DNA of 64,000 nucleotides, taken from NCBI GenBank assembly GCA_933228675.1, contig OW121743.1, positions 80,336,363-80,400,362 on the forward strand, given 5' to 3'. The notes beneath the pieces were generated by a model. That model worked only from the letters and a program-made list of their open reading frames with translations, ran no database searches and had not been told where the DNA came from. Both the position numbers and the translations under genes were made by a program. Every line of letters begins with the position of its first letter. Positions within the stretch are counted from its first letter, which is position 1. Source of the DNA: Stomorhina lunata (lineage: Eukaryota; Arthropoda; Insecta; Diptera; Rhiniidae). Shown here piece by piece: positions 48,921 through 60,211 of this stretch.

Positions 48921-50395
48921 ACTTCAGTAATCTTGTTTTATTCTAGAATGAGTGCGGACACTTAATATTATATGTTAAATACCAAGTTTTTGTACTTCAA
49001 AAATCTATTTTTCATTTCTTGAATCCGCCTAAATTCTTCGATTTACATGTTCCCAAATTAAAAATTTACTAGACACTTTGCATCATGGTCGTGTTTGTCT
49101 CTTAAAATCTTGTCTTCTTTTTTTTGCATTTTTATGTCATCTCGTTATTCCAAACAATAGCGAAAAAATGTAGATCTGCATTACAGTTTTCCAATTTATA
49201 TCAATGTCATCGTTAGTTTACATTTCAGGACAATGAAAAAATTCACAAAAAACTGTTATTTTAAATGTTTCATATAATTTGCAAACAGTATGTGACATTG
49301 ACTTGTTTAACTGCGGCGAGAAAATATATCTTGCCAAGTATTGATTTTGTTTAAATGTGTAAAGTAAAGGAACTCTTAAAAGTAAAAAGATTAAGAAAAG
49401 CAGGTAAAGGCAAAAAAAGTCAAAGTTTATTGCTCGACCTACCTTGGCAAATGCTTAAATTGAAATGCATTGTCATAAACTATTTCAGTCATACTGTAAG
49501 TTTTAAATTTGAAAAGAATAAATAAAAATCAAACACATGTCATCTTGGCTGCAAATTGGCTAATAATATTTTCAATGTGTTTAGTTATACTTATACCAAA
49601 GGCAATATAATATAAAGATATTGCACTCCATACATTTTTTTCCGCTAAAGTGAAATTAAAGTGGATAAAGAATCACAAAAAACACATAAACGCATAAACA
49701 AACATACTTTTAATGAGCATGTGTGTGTGCCTTAGCTTTCTCTTATTGAACAATCGTCTCCATTTGTGGGACTTTTCAAAATGACCATACGGCAAATCAA
49801 TGTATGAAAGTGCAACATCTTCATTTTATAGAGTCTTTGCTTACACTATCTTACTTCATCTAAATTTTGTTTGTAAGGTCTTTTTATCAATCATAAAATG
49901 TAGCATATTTAGAGGAGTATATATCAGTATTAACAATTTTTTATTAAGATAAGTTTTTTGATATGTCCTATCGAGTTTTTTTAATACCAAATCTTTTTCA
50001 TATTTTTTCATTGTTCCAAAATTCTGTAATTTTATCCCTTTGTTCTGCACTTCAATAAATATTTTCAATCAAATGCAAATTTAACAATGCAATTTAATAT
50101 TTCCTTTAGATTATCATTAATATTTTATTACATTTTTTTATTATTTTTGTAAATAATGCTCTTCAGATAATGGCCTGAGTTAAAGTATTATTATTTATGG
50201 GACGCTAAAGTATCATAAAAATATAGAGTTCAACCATTGTCTAAAGGCAAATAAGAATGAAAAAAAGCAACATAAAGCCAGACAAATAATAATGATCCTA
50301 CAAATGTTTACAGAAGAAACAAAAAGCCCAGCAAATTGTGAAAATATTTATTTATCTAAATATAGGTCTAAGTCTTTGTTTTAGTGAATGACAGT
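48921..50395. other. AT-rich spacer, no gene seen
   Basis: No recognisable coding region. A reverse frame at 49856-50068 is lysine-rich with no domain signature. Confidence 0.5.
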
Positions 50396-53068
50396 TGTCT
50401 CAGTCTATATCTTAGTCTATGTCTTAGTCTTTGTCTTAGTCTATGTCTTAGTCTTTGTCTTAGTCTATGTCTTAGTCTATGTCTTAGTCTATGTCTTAGT
50501 CTATGTCTTAGTCTATGTCTTAGTCTATGTCTTAGTCTATGTCTTAGTCTATGTCTTAGTCTATGTCTTAGTCTATGTCTTAGTCTATGTCTTAGTCTAT
50601 GTCTTAGTCTATGTCTTAGTCTATGTCTTAGTCTATGTCTTAGTCTATATCTTAGTCTATGTCTTAGTCTATGTCTTAGTCTATGTCTTAGTCTATGTCT
50701 TAGTCTATGTCTTAGTCTATGTCTTAGTCTATGTCTTAGTCTATGTCTTAGTCTATGTCTTAGTCTATGTCTTAGTCTATGTCTTAGTCTATGTCTTAGT
50801 CTATGTCTTAGTCTATGTCTTAGTCCATGTCTTAGTTTATGTCTTAGTTTATGTCTTAGTCTATGTCTTAGTCTATGTCTTAGTCCATGTCTTAGTTTAT
50901 GTCTTAGTTTATGTCTTAGTTTATGTCTTAGTCTATGTCTTAGTCTATGTCTTAGTCTATGTCTTAGTCTACGTCTTAGTCTATGTCTTAGTCTATGTCT
51001 TAGTTTATGTCTTAGTCTATGTCTTAGTCTATGTCTTAGTCTATGTCTTAGTCTATGTCTTAGTCTATGTCTTAGTCTATGCCTTAGTCTATGTCTTAGT
51101 CTATGTCTTAGTCTATGTCTTAGTCTATGTCTTAGTCTATGTCTTAGTCTATGTCTTAGTCTATGTCTTAGTCTATGTCTTAGTCTATGTCTTAGTCTAT
51201 GTCTTAGTTTATGTCTTAGTCTATGTCTTAGTCTATGTCTTAGTCTATGTCTTAGTCTATGTCTTAGTCTATGTCTTAGTCTATGTCTTAGTCTATGTCT
51301 TAGTCTATGTCTTAGTCTATGTCTTAGTCTATGTCTTAGTCTATGTCTTAGTCTATGTCTTAGTCTATGTCTTAGTCTATGTCTTAGTCTATGTCTTAGT
51401 CTATGTCTTAGTCTATGTCTTAGTCTATGTCTTAGTCTATGTCTTAGTCTATGTCTTAGTCTATGTCTTAGTCTATGTCTTAGTCTATGTCTTAGTCTAT
51501 GTCTTAGTATATGTCTTAGTCTATGTCTTAGTCTATGTCTTAGTCTATGTCTTAGTCTATGTCTTAGTCTATGTCTTAGTCTATGTCTTAGTCTATGTCT
51601 TAGTCTATGTCTTAGTCTATGTCTTAGTCTATGTCTTAGTCTATGTCTTAGTCTATGTCTTAGTCTATGTCTTAGTCTATGTCTTAGTCTATGTCTTAGT
51701 CTATGTCTTAGTCTATGTCTTAGTCTATGTCTTAGTCTATGTCTTTGTCTATGTCTTAGTCTATGTCTTAGTCTATATCTTAGTCTATGTCTTAGTCTAT
51801 GTCTTAGTCTATGTCTTAGTCTATGTCTTAGTCTATGTCTTAGTCTATGTCTTAGTCTATGTCTTAGTCTATGTCTTAGTCTATGTCTTAGTCTATGTCT
51901 TAGTCTATGTCTTAGTCTATGTCATAGTCTATGTCTTAGTCTATGTCTTAGTCTACGTCTTAGTCTATGTCTTAGTCTATGTCTTAGTCTATGTCTTAGT
52001 CTTTGTCTTAGTCAATGTCTTAGTCAATGTCTTAGTCAATGTCTTAGTCTATGTCTTAGTCTGTCTTAGTCTATGTCTTAGTCTATGTCTTAGTCTATGT
52101 CTTATTCTATGTCTTATTCTATGTCTTAGTCTATGTCTTATTCTATGTCTTAGTCTATGTCTTAGTCTATGTCTTAGTCTATGTCTTAGTCTATGTCTTA
52201 GTCTATGTCTTAGTCTATGTCTTAGTCTATGTCTTAGTCTATGTCTTAGTCTATGTCTTAGTCTATGTCTTAGTCTATGTCTTAGTCTATGTCTTAGTCT
52301 ATGTCTTAGTCTATGTCTTAGTCTATGTCTTAGTCTATGTCTTAGTCTATGTCTTAGTCTATGTCTTAGTCTATGTCTTAGTCTATGTCTTAGTCTATGT
52401 CTTAGTCTATGTCTTAGTCTATGTCTTAGTCTATGTCTTAGTCTATGTCTTAGTCTATGTCTTAGTCTATGTCTTAGTCTATGTCTTAGTCTATGTCTTA
52501 GTCTATGTCTTAGTCTATGTCTTAGTCTATGTCTTAGTCTATGTCTTAGTCTATGTCTTAGTCTATGTCTTAGTCTATGTCTTAGTCTATGTCTTAGTCT
52601 ATGTCTTAGTCTATGTCTTAGTCTATGTCTTAGTCTATGTCTTAGTCTATGTCTTAGTCTATGTCTTAGTCTATGTCTTAGTCTATGTCTTAGTCTATGT
52701 CTTAGTCTATGTCTTAGTCTATGTCTTAGTCTATGTCTTAGTCTATGTCTTAGTTTATGTCTTAGTCTATGTCTTAGTCTATGTCTTAGTCTATGTCTTA
52801 GTCTATGTCGTAGTCTATGTCTAAGTCTATGTCTTAGTCTATGTCTTAGTCTATGTCTTAGTCTATATCTTAGTCTATGTCTTAGTCAATGTCTTTGTCT
52901 ATATCTGAGCCTATGTCTTAGTTTATGTCTGAGTCTATATCTGAGTCTATGTTTGAGTCTATGTCTCAGTCTATGTCTTAGTCTATGTCTTAGCCTATAT
53001 CTTGTTCTTTGCCTTAGTCTTTGTCTTAGTCTATGTCTTAGTCTATGGCTTAGTTTGTGTCTTTATCT
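50396..53068 (+). repeat. Minisatellite R10b, 12-bp unit TATGTCTTAGTC, about 220 copies
   Basis: Nearly 2.7 kb of almost perfect 12-bp units. Rare variants include TAGTTTATG, TAGTCCATG and TAGTCAATG. A 2-bp deletion near 52062 shifts the phase once. Two long open frames (561 and 923 codons) exist only because the period is divisible by three: one reads LSLC repeats, the other YVLV then LSLC after the deletion. Both would be unbroken hydrophobic repeats without a non-repetitive domain, so I do not call a gene. The right edge decays gradually after about 52880. Confidence 0.97.
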
Positions 53069-53940
53069 ATGTCTATATCATTTTCATTGTCGTAGTTTAT
53101 TCTCTTGGTTATTCTTATTTTCGTTTTATTTTCTCTGTACTATTCGCTGGGTTATTTAGCCTTAGAGTCAAGTTTGCTTTGAAAATATAAAAACAAATAT
53201 CGATGAAAATGTACTTGTTGATAATCGTTTACTTATGGAAGAACAATAAAATAATGACAGCTTCTTTTGTTTGCAGACAAATTTAAGAGATAATAGATAA
53301 CAATAAAATCATGGACCCTAGAATATTTATAATATATTAAGATATTTATTGTTAGAATAACAATATAATAAAGCAAAAGAAATAAACTTTTAAGAAGTTA
53401 AATGTTTTATTTTTAAATTTGAATAAAGTTAAATTTCAGTTCAAAGACTTACAGAAAATTAAAATATAGATGAAGATATTTACCTGTAAAAAATTGTAAA
53501 AAATACAATAGATTAATAAGAGAAAACGAACAAAGTTTTTAAAGCTATTAACTACTAATTACACAAATTTAGAGGTATCTTATATAGACAGAATTTTTAA
53601 AAATTAAAATAATCCTAATACCATTAATTAACAATTTAAAATATATTTTTAGTCCTGAAAGTATGCAACATATTTTTTCATAAAACATTGTGATTTTGTT
53701 TGTAGTAAATGCCTTGCTTTGGACTAATATTCAATGCAAATTTTTTTTTAAAGCAATAGGAGTTTCTTTCCTTTTACTACAAGTTTTAGTTGTTCGTCAA
53801 TCATCTTACAGGTTGTGATGGAACTAAAAAAAGATGAAGGGTTAGTAGTATTTTTTGATACATTTGATTTTATTTATACATAAATATATTTATTAAAATC
53901 CGATGGACCGTGTTGTTATATCTTTAATCTAAGATCATTT
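53069..53940. other. AT-rich spacer, no gene seen
   Basis: No recognisable feature beyond general AT richness. Confidence 0.5.
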
Positions 53941-54045
53941 TTTTTTATTTCTTTTACATCGACGTCATGTTAATGCTGTAGCAATTACCGCCAATGAATG
54001 TAATTCTATGGTAATTATTTATTTCATTACAAATCAATAATATTT
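53941..54045 (-). mobile_element. Truncated SINE-like 3' end, second copy
   Basis: On the minus strand the A-rich tail and the preceding GACGTCGATGTAAAAG-like end match the tail of the element at 39864-40055, as does CAGCATTAACATGACG. The tRNA-like head is absent, as expected for a 5'-truncated or decayed copy. The match is imperfect. Confidence 0.5.
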
Positions 54046-54067
54046 ACACAAACTGTGTATGTATTGT

Positions 54068-54094
54068 AATAGTGTATGCATTTTATACACTATT
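54068..54094. other. Hairpin AATAGTGTAT...ATACACTATT
   Basis: A perfect 10-bp inverted repeat with a 7-base loop. Near-identical hairpins lie at 58082-58107 and 59517-59542 inside repeat B-like copies, so this is probably the remains of another such copy. Confidence 0.6.
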
Positions 54095-54162
54095 TTTCTT
54101 TGAAATTATATTAAGAGAAACAACAACTAAAATACCGAAACCTTCACTTACACAATTACACG

Positions 54163-54753
54163 GCGCACTATGGCATTTCTGCTGCAAAAAGCCATTTTTT
54201 GACCTTCGCCTTTAAAAAATCTAATGATGCAGTTCTATAGAGAAGAGTCTAGATATTAATGATCAATAATTGTTTTCGAGAAAAGGTATTGAAATGTGCT
54301 TAATGTTCTAAAACGAAAAGTGATGAAATTTTTCATCAAACTCATTAGCTCATGCATCGAATACAATTTCACAGCTTTAATCTTGATATGGATTTAATTA
54401 AGATACAGAACCTTGGTTATAGCCTACAGAAGAAAATAACTATATCTCGTATATAGTTGAAAATATATCAAGAAATTAAAAAAGCTAAACAAAATATAGC
54501 GTTTTTGTTTTTCTTTGGAAAAAACCTAAGTTGGATAGGTTTCGCTCGGTGCTCCCACCATAACCATGGAAAAGGTGAAAATCTCTTCTTTAGTTTTAGC
54601 GAAAAATTTTTATCAAAATTTACCGATCGTAGAATAAAGTTCAAATATTTCTTAAAAAAGTCACGTTAATTGTTGCGCATAAATTAAGCAAAAAGTGTTG
54701 CAGTCGTTTAGGCGTAACATTTCAATCAAATTGATTTTAAGTGTAAGTTAAAG
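54163..54753 (+). mobile_element. Dispersed repeat D, copy 2: body
   Basis: Reverse complement of 11961-12560, sharing 'AATTAAGCAAAAAGTGTTGC' and 'AAAGTGATGAAATTTTTCAT'. It is followed by the hAT insertion and then by the tandem tail. The short forward frame at 54457-54669 is not conserved in copy 1. Confidence 0.82.
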
Positions 54754-54761
54754 GTAGGTAC
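54754..54761. other. 8-bp target-site duplication, left (GTAGGTAC)
   Basis: Identical to 56676-56683. An 8-bp duplication is the hallmark of hAT elements. Confidence 0.93.
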
Positions 54762-56675
54762 CAGAGTTCTGCATCAAAACATTCTTAATCTCAAATCACA
54801 GTAAAATTCTTAAATGGTGTCGATCAGTGCAAAAGAAAAATAGAAAAGAAAGAGAAACGAATGAGTACTGCAAAATCAAGTTTGGTGTTACAACTCAATT
54901 CGAATAAAGAAAAATGAGAAGAGAATCAAAACATTGTTTGTTTCATTTACAACGAGTGTTTTTTTCTTTCATGTATATTAAGAGAGTAACACTAAAAATT
55001 CTAAAAACAATCTAAGTAAATGAATGACAGTTGCACATTCCCTTCTTTAAGTGATTGATTAACTGCTAATTAAAAAACATTTTTTTGCGAAAGAAGTGAT
55101 TGATTAATTGATAATTTTGTTTTGTGAAAGAAGTAAAAAATTAAGAGGTTAGTATACATATATTTTTAATATTCTGTATTTGCATAATAATAATAATAAT
55201 ATTTTGTATTTACCATAAAAATGGTAAATTTTGAAAATTTCCAATAAAAATGGTAATATTAGAAAATTTTCCGTAAAAATGGTTAATATTGAAAATTTCA
55301 CATAAAAATGGTCAATTTTGAAAATTTGCCATAAAAATAATAAATTTTGAAAATTTCCGATAAAAATGTTAAATTTTGAAAATTTCCGATAAAAAATAGT
55401 AAATTTTGAAAATTTCCATAAAAATGGTAAATTTTGAAAATTTCACATAAAAAAGGGAAATTTTGAAAATTTTCGATGTAAATGGTCAATTTTGAAAATT
55501 TGCCATAAAAATGGGAAATTTTGAAAATTTCACATAAAAATGGTCAATTTTGAAAATTTCCCATAAAAGTAGGAAATTTTGAGAATAAGAATGGGAAATT
55601 TTAATATTTTCCCAGTTTTATGGGAAAATTCTAAAATTTAACATAAAAATGGGAAATTTTAAAAATATCCCTTAAAAATAGGAAATTTTAAAACTTTTCC
55701 ATAAAAATGGAAAAATTGGAAAACTTAAAAGTTTTCCTTTTTAAAATATCTGTTTTTTAGGATATTTAAAAAATTTCCCATTTTTATTAGAAATTTAAAA
55801 TTTTTTTCCCATTTCTATGGGAAATTTTCCTTTTTATTCGAAATTTCAAAAATTTTATTTTTAAAAATTTCCTATTTTTATAAGAAGTTTTAAAAGTTTA
55901 AATTTTTGTAAGAAGGTTTCAAAATTTTCAATGTTTATGGGAAATTTCCAAAATTTCCCATTTATATAGGATATTTCAAAAATTTCCCTTTTTGATGGGA
56001 AATTTTTAAATTTTCCTATTTTTATGGAAAATTTTCAAAATTTCCGATTTTATATAAAAAATAAAATTCCTGCTCTAAAAAATCAATTTTAAAAGATATC
56101 GCTCAGAAATTGCTTAAAAAACTTAATCACAAAATAAAAAGCAGTCATTGCTTGATATAATATTAAATCAAAATAACTGTCACATATTGATTGATATAAT
56201 AAAACTCAAAGTCTGATAATTTGCAATATACACAAATATAAATAAAAAGTATATTTCATTTTATTATAACTTTAAAAATTAGTAAAGAATTAATTAATTT
56301 TAGTTTTTTTAAGAACTTTTAAGTTAAATAAAAAGAACTTTTAAGTTAAATAAAAAATAAAAATAAGAAAGTAAACATTAATTTTATTTTTCATTTCAAC
56401 GCAAAAATGTTTATATACCTACAAATGAACTCGAATGATTCGTGTTAATTCGATATTTTATGAAACAAAACTGTGATTGCTGAAATTGTTTGTTGTCGTG
56501 TCGAGTTTTTTACTCTCAACAGTTCTCTACAGTTCTCTTGTGTGTTTTTTTAATTTAGTGTCTTTTTTGTTTCTACACGAATTTGATTCGCGTGAACAAA
56601 AACGAATAAAGAGTTGAATCTAAAAAAAAGCGAATGTGTTGAAAAGCTTTTCAAATGTTTTGATGCAGAACTCTG
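54762..56675. mobile_element. Non-autonomous hAT element, 1914 bp, carrying a minisatellite
   Basis: It has perfect 22-bp terminal inverted repeats beginning CAGAGTTCTGCATCAAAACA (54762-54783 and 56654-56675), flanked by the 8-bp direct repeat GTAGGTAC. The CAG-A-G terminus and 8-bp duplication fit the hAT superfamily. It is inserted between body and tail of repeat D. The uninterrupted copy at 11942-11953 shows the pre-insertion site. There is no transposase open frame, so it would depend on a related element's enzyme. CGAAT-containing motifs near both ends (e.g. 54857, 54900, 56429, 56605) may be subterminal binding repeats. The middle is a head-to-head minisatellite. Confidence 0.92.
55205..56055. 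repeat. Minisatellite R11 inside the hAT element, period about 28-29 bp, head-to-head
   Basis: Units of AAATTTTGAAAATTTCC plus ATAAAAATGGT run in one orientation to about 55610. A disordered middle follows to about 55735, then reversed units (CCCATTTTTATGGGAAATTT) to 56055. The reverse frame at 55298-55489 is a translation of the repeat. Confidence 0.88.
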
Positions 56676-56683
56676 GTAGGTAC
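56676..56683. other. 8-bp target-site duplication, right (GTAGGTAC)
   Basis: Direct repeat of 54754-54761, immediately outside the hAT right terminus. Confidence 0.93.
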
Positions 56684-57061
56684 CAGTAGGGGACGACGGA
56701 TTTCAACCAAAATTAGTAGAGCTCTTTTTTGGGTCAACCAATAGATGAGTGCCGATTAAAATTCTGTTGAGAACTGTGGCTTATAGAAAGAAGAAAAATA
56801 AGATAAATATGGGATCCAAAGCAGATACCCCAAGGACTGAACGGATTTTAATTAAAATTGGTGGAGTTCTTTGTTGGACAAACTAAAAGACGCATGCCAT
56901 TTCTTTTTAAATTTTGTTTAGAATCCCGCCTTATACATTGAGAACAATAATAAGTGAAGAATGGGGGGTCCAAAGCAGGTACCTCAAAGAGTCAAGGGAG
57001 TCAAGATCAATTAATAGACGTGTGCTAAATTTTTTCAAATTCTGCTGAGAATTGCGGCTTA
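56684..57061 (+). repeat. Dispersed repeat D, copy 2: tandem tail
   Basis: About three units of roughly 145-155 bp with the landmarks GGTACC, 'CCAAAATTAGTAGAGCTCTT' and 'TTCTGTTGAGAA', which are the reverse complement of those at 11535-11960. It ends abruptly at repeat A (57062). Confidence 0.8.
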
Positions 57062-57856
57062 AAAGTGCTATAGTCGGTCAAGCCCGACCATACGATACCC
57101 TTCATCAATAAGTTTAAAGGTCTTCCTTTTCCTGTATAAAGACAAATATTTGCTAAATTTTGCCATCATACAAACTTTTTCGCAAAACGTATATATTTTA
57201 GCTGTTTTCGTCATTTGGACTTATGTGAGAGCTAGGGTCAAATGTCGACCGATTATCTCAAAATTTCGCAAATTAATTACAGCTGTCACAAAAATTATGT
57301 ATGCAAAAAATATCAAAATTCGCATTATCTTCAGATTTACGAGCATTTTAGAGATTTTTGTCTCATTTAGTGCGTTTTGGCAGAAGAGTTTGTATGGGAG
57401 CTATGGTCAAATGTGGACCAATTTCAACGAAATTTGGTGCAGTGATTTTGATTTACATAAGCAGTATTTGTTTTAAATTTCATGAAAAAATATTTATATT
57501 TGTCGCCAAAACATCAATTCCGGGAAGTGAGACCTATGGGGGGTACCATAAATAATGCACCGGTTTTGACGAATTTCAACAGCCATGGTCCCACTGTCAA
57601 AAAAATGATCTGTGCTAAATTTCATAAAATTATATTTAGAATTGCGACTTGTACTTTGATAACATGGTTTATATGGGGGTCCAGTCGTCCAGCCAAATGG
57701 ACGGACGGACGAACTAACATCGCTTAATCGGCTCAAAAATGATTCTAAGCCTATAGGTATACTAAAAGGTGGGTCTAAGACAAATATTTCTATGCGTTAC
57801 ATACATCAGCACAAACTTATAATACCCTTTCCACCTAAGGGGGTGAAGGGTATAAA
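57062..57856 (+). mobile_element. Dispersed repeat A, copy 4
   Basis: Runs from 'AGTGCTATAGTCGGTCAAGC' to 'GGGTGAAGGGTATAA', lacking only the first dozen bases (AACAAGTAAGAA). The TA at 57135 is the uninterrupted version of the mariner target in copy 1. Overlapping open frames (57150-57736, both strands) are partly shared with copy 2 in the same frame but are broken there and match no protein I know. Confidence 0.88.
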
Positions 57857-57961
57857 AAAAATGGTGAAAAATGGGGGTAAGTAGCCAAAAATGGGGGCAG
57901 GTATTCAAGGAGTCAACTGATTTCAATTAGAAATAATTTGTATTCAACTACTTTCGACATT

Positions 57962-58235
57962 AAAATTATGAGCTATTATTTTAATTGATCTTATGGCCCA
58001 CTTTGTGAAAGTAGAACTTAACCAAATTTCGACCACATATAGTATCAGTTATAAAGATTCTTATAATGGAATAAAAAAAATAATGGTGTATGTGCGTATA
58101 CACTATTGTTCTGTGGAGCGAAATATAAATTCCTTTTTGGGTTTTAAACCAATATATAAAAGACATTATAAATGGCATGACAATCTTAATATACCCGCCA
58201 ATTCTCTTAAAGGTGACCATAAAAACTTCAATACA
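57962..58235 (+). mobile_element. Dispersed repeat B-like, 3' part
   Basis: The 3' end ('GGCATGACAATCTTAATATA' then CCCGCC...GGTGACCATAAAAACTTC) matches the 3' end of B copy 1. Its left half, around GGCCCACTTTGTGAAAGTAG, is the inverse of 59505-59665. The terminal GGGTATA motif has decayed. Overlapping frames on both strands here (57981-58334) lack recognisable domains. Confidence 0.7.
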
Positions 58236-59504
58236 AATGACACAATGAGGAATATCTGTAATATTTTATGCAATTTTATAAACTATTTTTACTTCTACGA
58301 AAATTTTCTTTCTTCATTTTTAGTGCATGTTTAAACATGCAAATTAAATGGTTGAAGAAAAAACGTAGGCAAGAAAATAAAAACGCCTACTAAACAAAAT
58401 TCTAAGGAATAAAAAGGAATTTTAAGGAAATAAAGTTGAATAGACTTTTTAAATTTGTCAAGCCAGAAAACTTTATAGAATATATAATTTTATAATACAT
58501 ACATACATATTTTCATTTAAAGCAATTTGTAAGGGAAAAAAGTAATAAGACAGAAAGGAAATACAAAAGGAGCCTTTTCTTACTTTAAAAAAAATTAAGG
58601 CTAAGCACAAAAAATTGAAAAAATAAAGACGAATTAAAAAAAAAACTGTAGGGTTTTTTTCATTCAAGTTCCCTATTTTGATTTATTTATTATTTTTTAT
58701 ATATTCCTTTAATCTTTTGTTAAATTTAAAAATATTCTTAAACCTTTTTCTACCTTTTTGTCAGCTCCTAAAACAAACACCTTTACAAAATTTTTCAAGT
58801 ATTTGTTTTATTTTACCTCAAAAACCATTTATTAACACTAACGAACATTATCCCTTGGCTGGTCTTGTATGCAGAACTAGAGAATCAGGGATAAGTAGAG
58901 AAAAGTGGTTAGTGGTGGCCAGTTTTTTTTTTTGCTTTATTTATTAGGACTTAAAAAACCAAAAAAAAGGAAAACCTGGAACAAATTACAAAGTATAATA
59001 AATTTACATTATGTTTAAAACAGAATTTACATAAGAGCAAAAAATGAGCAAATACAAAAAAAAGTAATACCAAAGACTATACAAAATTATGATGTCTAAC
59101 CCCTGGAGTGCTCGAGACACTTTTGTAAAGACTAAAGCGAGTGAAATATTTAAATTTCTTTGGAAAAAATTGCATTTCATCACCTGACTTTTTGTTATCC
59201 TTTTTCTAAGTTTAACTTCACTAACACTCAGAATTGTTTAAAATAAAAGTACATACATATGTACATGTAAGTTCTTTTATATATGTTAAACATTTTATAA
59301 ATGTATATGAAACTTTTATCAGTACTACCCTCATATAATTTTACTGACGATATGTGCTGTCACCTAAGGCTGCTTTTGAATTATAAAGTTAATATTTTTA
59401 TAGTAATACTTTTCTGTATTATCTATTTATACAAAGGCAGCACCTGCTTGTTAAAATAATAGTATTAGCAGTAGTTTTATATTAGGGTAAATACCAACAA
59501 TGGC
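58236..59504. other. AT-rich spacer, no gene seen
   Basis: Short frames at 58473 and 58678 are phenylalanine/leucine-rich with no domain signature. No RNA gene is seen. Confidence 0.5.
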
Positions 59505-59665
59505 AGAACATATAACAATAGTGTATACGCACTTACACTATTATTTGTTAAATTGCATAACAAGAATCTACATAACCAATTCTTTTTGATTCTGGTCAAA
59601 ATTTAGTGAAATTCTACTTCCACAAAGTGGGTCAAATGATCAATTGAAATAATAGCTTATCATTT
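59505..59665 (-). mobile_element. Dispersed repeat B-like fragment, inverted
   Basis: Reverse complement of 57967-58110. Shared landmarks are TCTACTTCCACAAAGTGGGTC, here with 1-2 differences, and the AATAGTGTAT hairpin. With the 57.9-kb copy it forms an inverted pair about 1.5 kb apart. Confidence 0.78.
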
Positions 59666-59921
59666 CCTGTTTGAAATTTTTCATTAATAATTTTGTAAGT
59701 TTATAGTTTATTATTATATTTATATTGTTTCCAGTTTTTGTTCCATTTCAAGTGGATTTACCCATTACTTTTAAAGTAAAAAAGAAACTACAACAAGAAA
59801 TGTAATTTTATTCTACTCAAAACAATCCTTAAGAGTATTTTCATAGATTTTCAAATAGACCGAAAAGTTGGACATAAAATTGTAGGTGTGTCTTTGTGAT
59901 GTTTCGTTTTCAAGCATAACA

Positions 59922-60195
59922 AAACAAGTAAAAAAATGCTAAAGTCGGTCAAGCCTGACCATACCCTTCATCACTAAGGTCAAAGGTGTTATTTTTCCTG
60001 TATAAAGACAAATATTTGCTAAATTTTGCCATCATACAAATATTTTCTCAAAACTTATATATTTAAGCTGTTTCCGTCATTTGGACTTATATGACAGCTA
60101 GGGTGAAATGTGGACCGATTATCTCGAAATTTGCCAAATTAATTCCAGTTGCTACAAAAGTTATGTATACAAAAAATAAACTTAAATTTCTTATG
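59922..60195 (+). mobile_element. Dispersed repeat A, copy 5: 5' end only
   Basis: Starts AACAAGTAA and 'GTCGGTCAAGCCTGACCATA', continues through 'GCTGTTTCCGTCATTTGGAC', and ends near 60190 where the R9 array begins. The TA at 60001 is a second uninterrupted version of the mariner insertion site. Confidence 0.87.
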
Positions 60196-60211
60196 ACTAA
60201 TGTAAAAGTAG

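Noticed and set aside
50384..53159. Two overlapping open frames of 561 and 923 codons that could be read as a large repetitive protein
   Set aside because: They are direct translations of a 12-bp tandem repeat whose period is a multiple of three. There is no non-repetitive domain, and the two frames swap motif at a 2-bp deletion, as expected for non-coding DNA.
57150..57736. Overlapping frames in repeat A as a possible transposon protein
   Set aside because: The same frame in the copy at 16775-16981 is shorter and broken, both strands are open at once, and no catalytic motif can be recognised.
57981..58334. Opposing frames of 79 and 113 codons
   Set aside because: They overlap each other within a repeat B-like copy, and the related sequence at 59505-59665 does not keep the frame.
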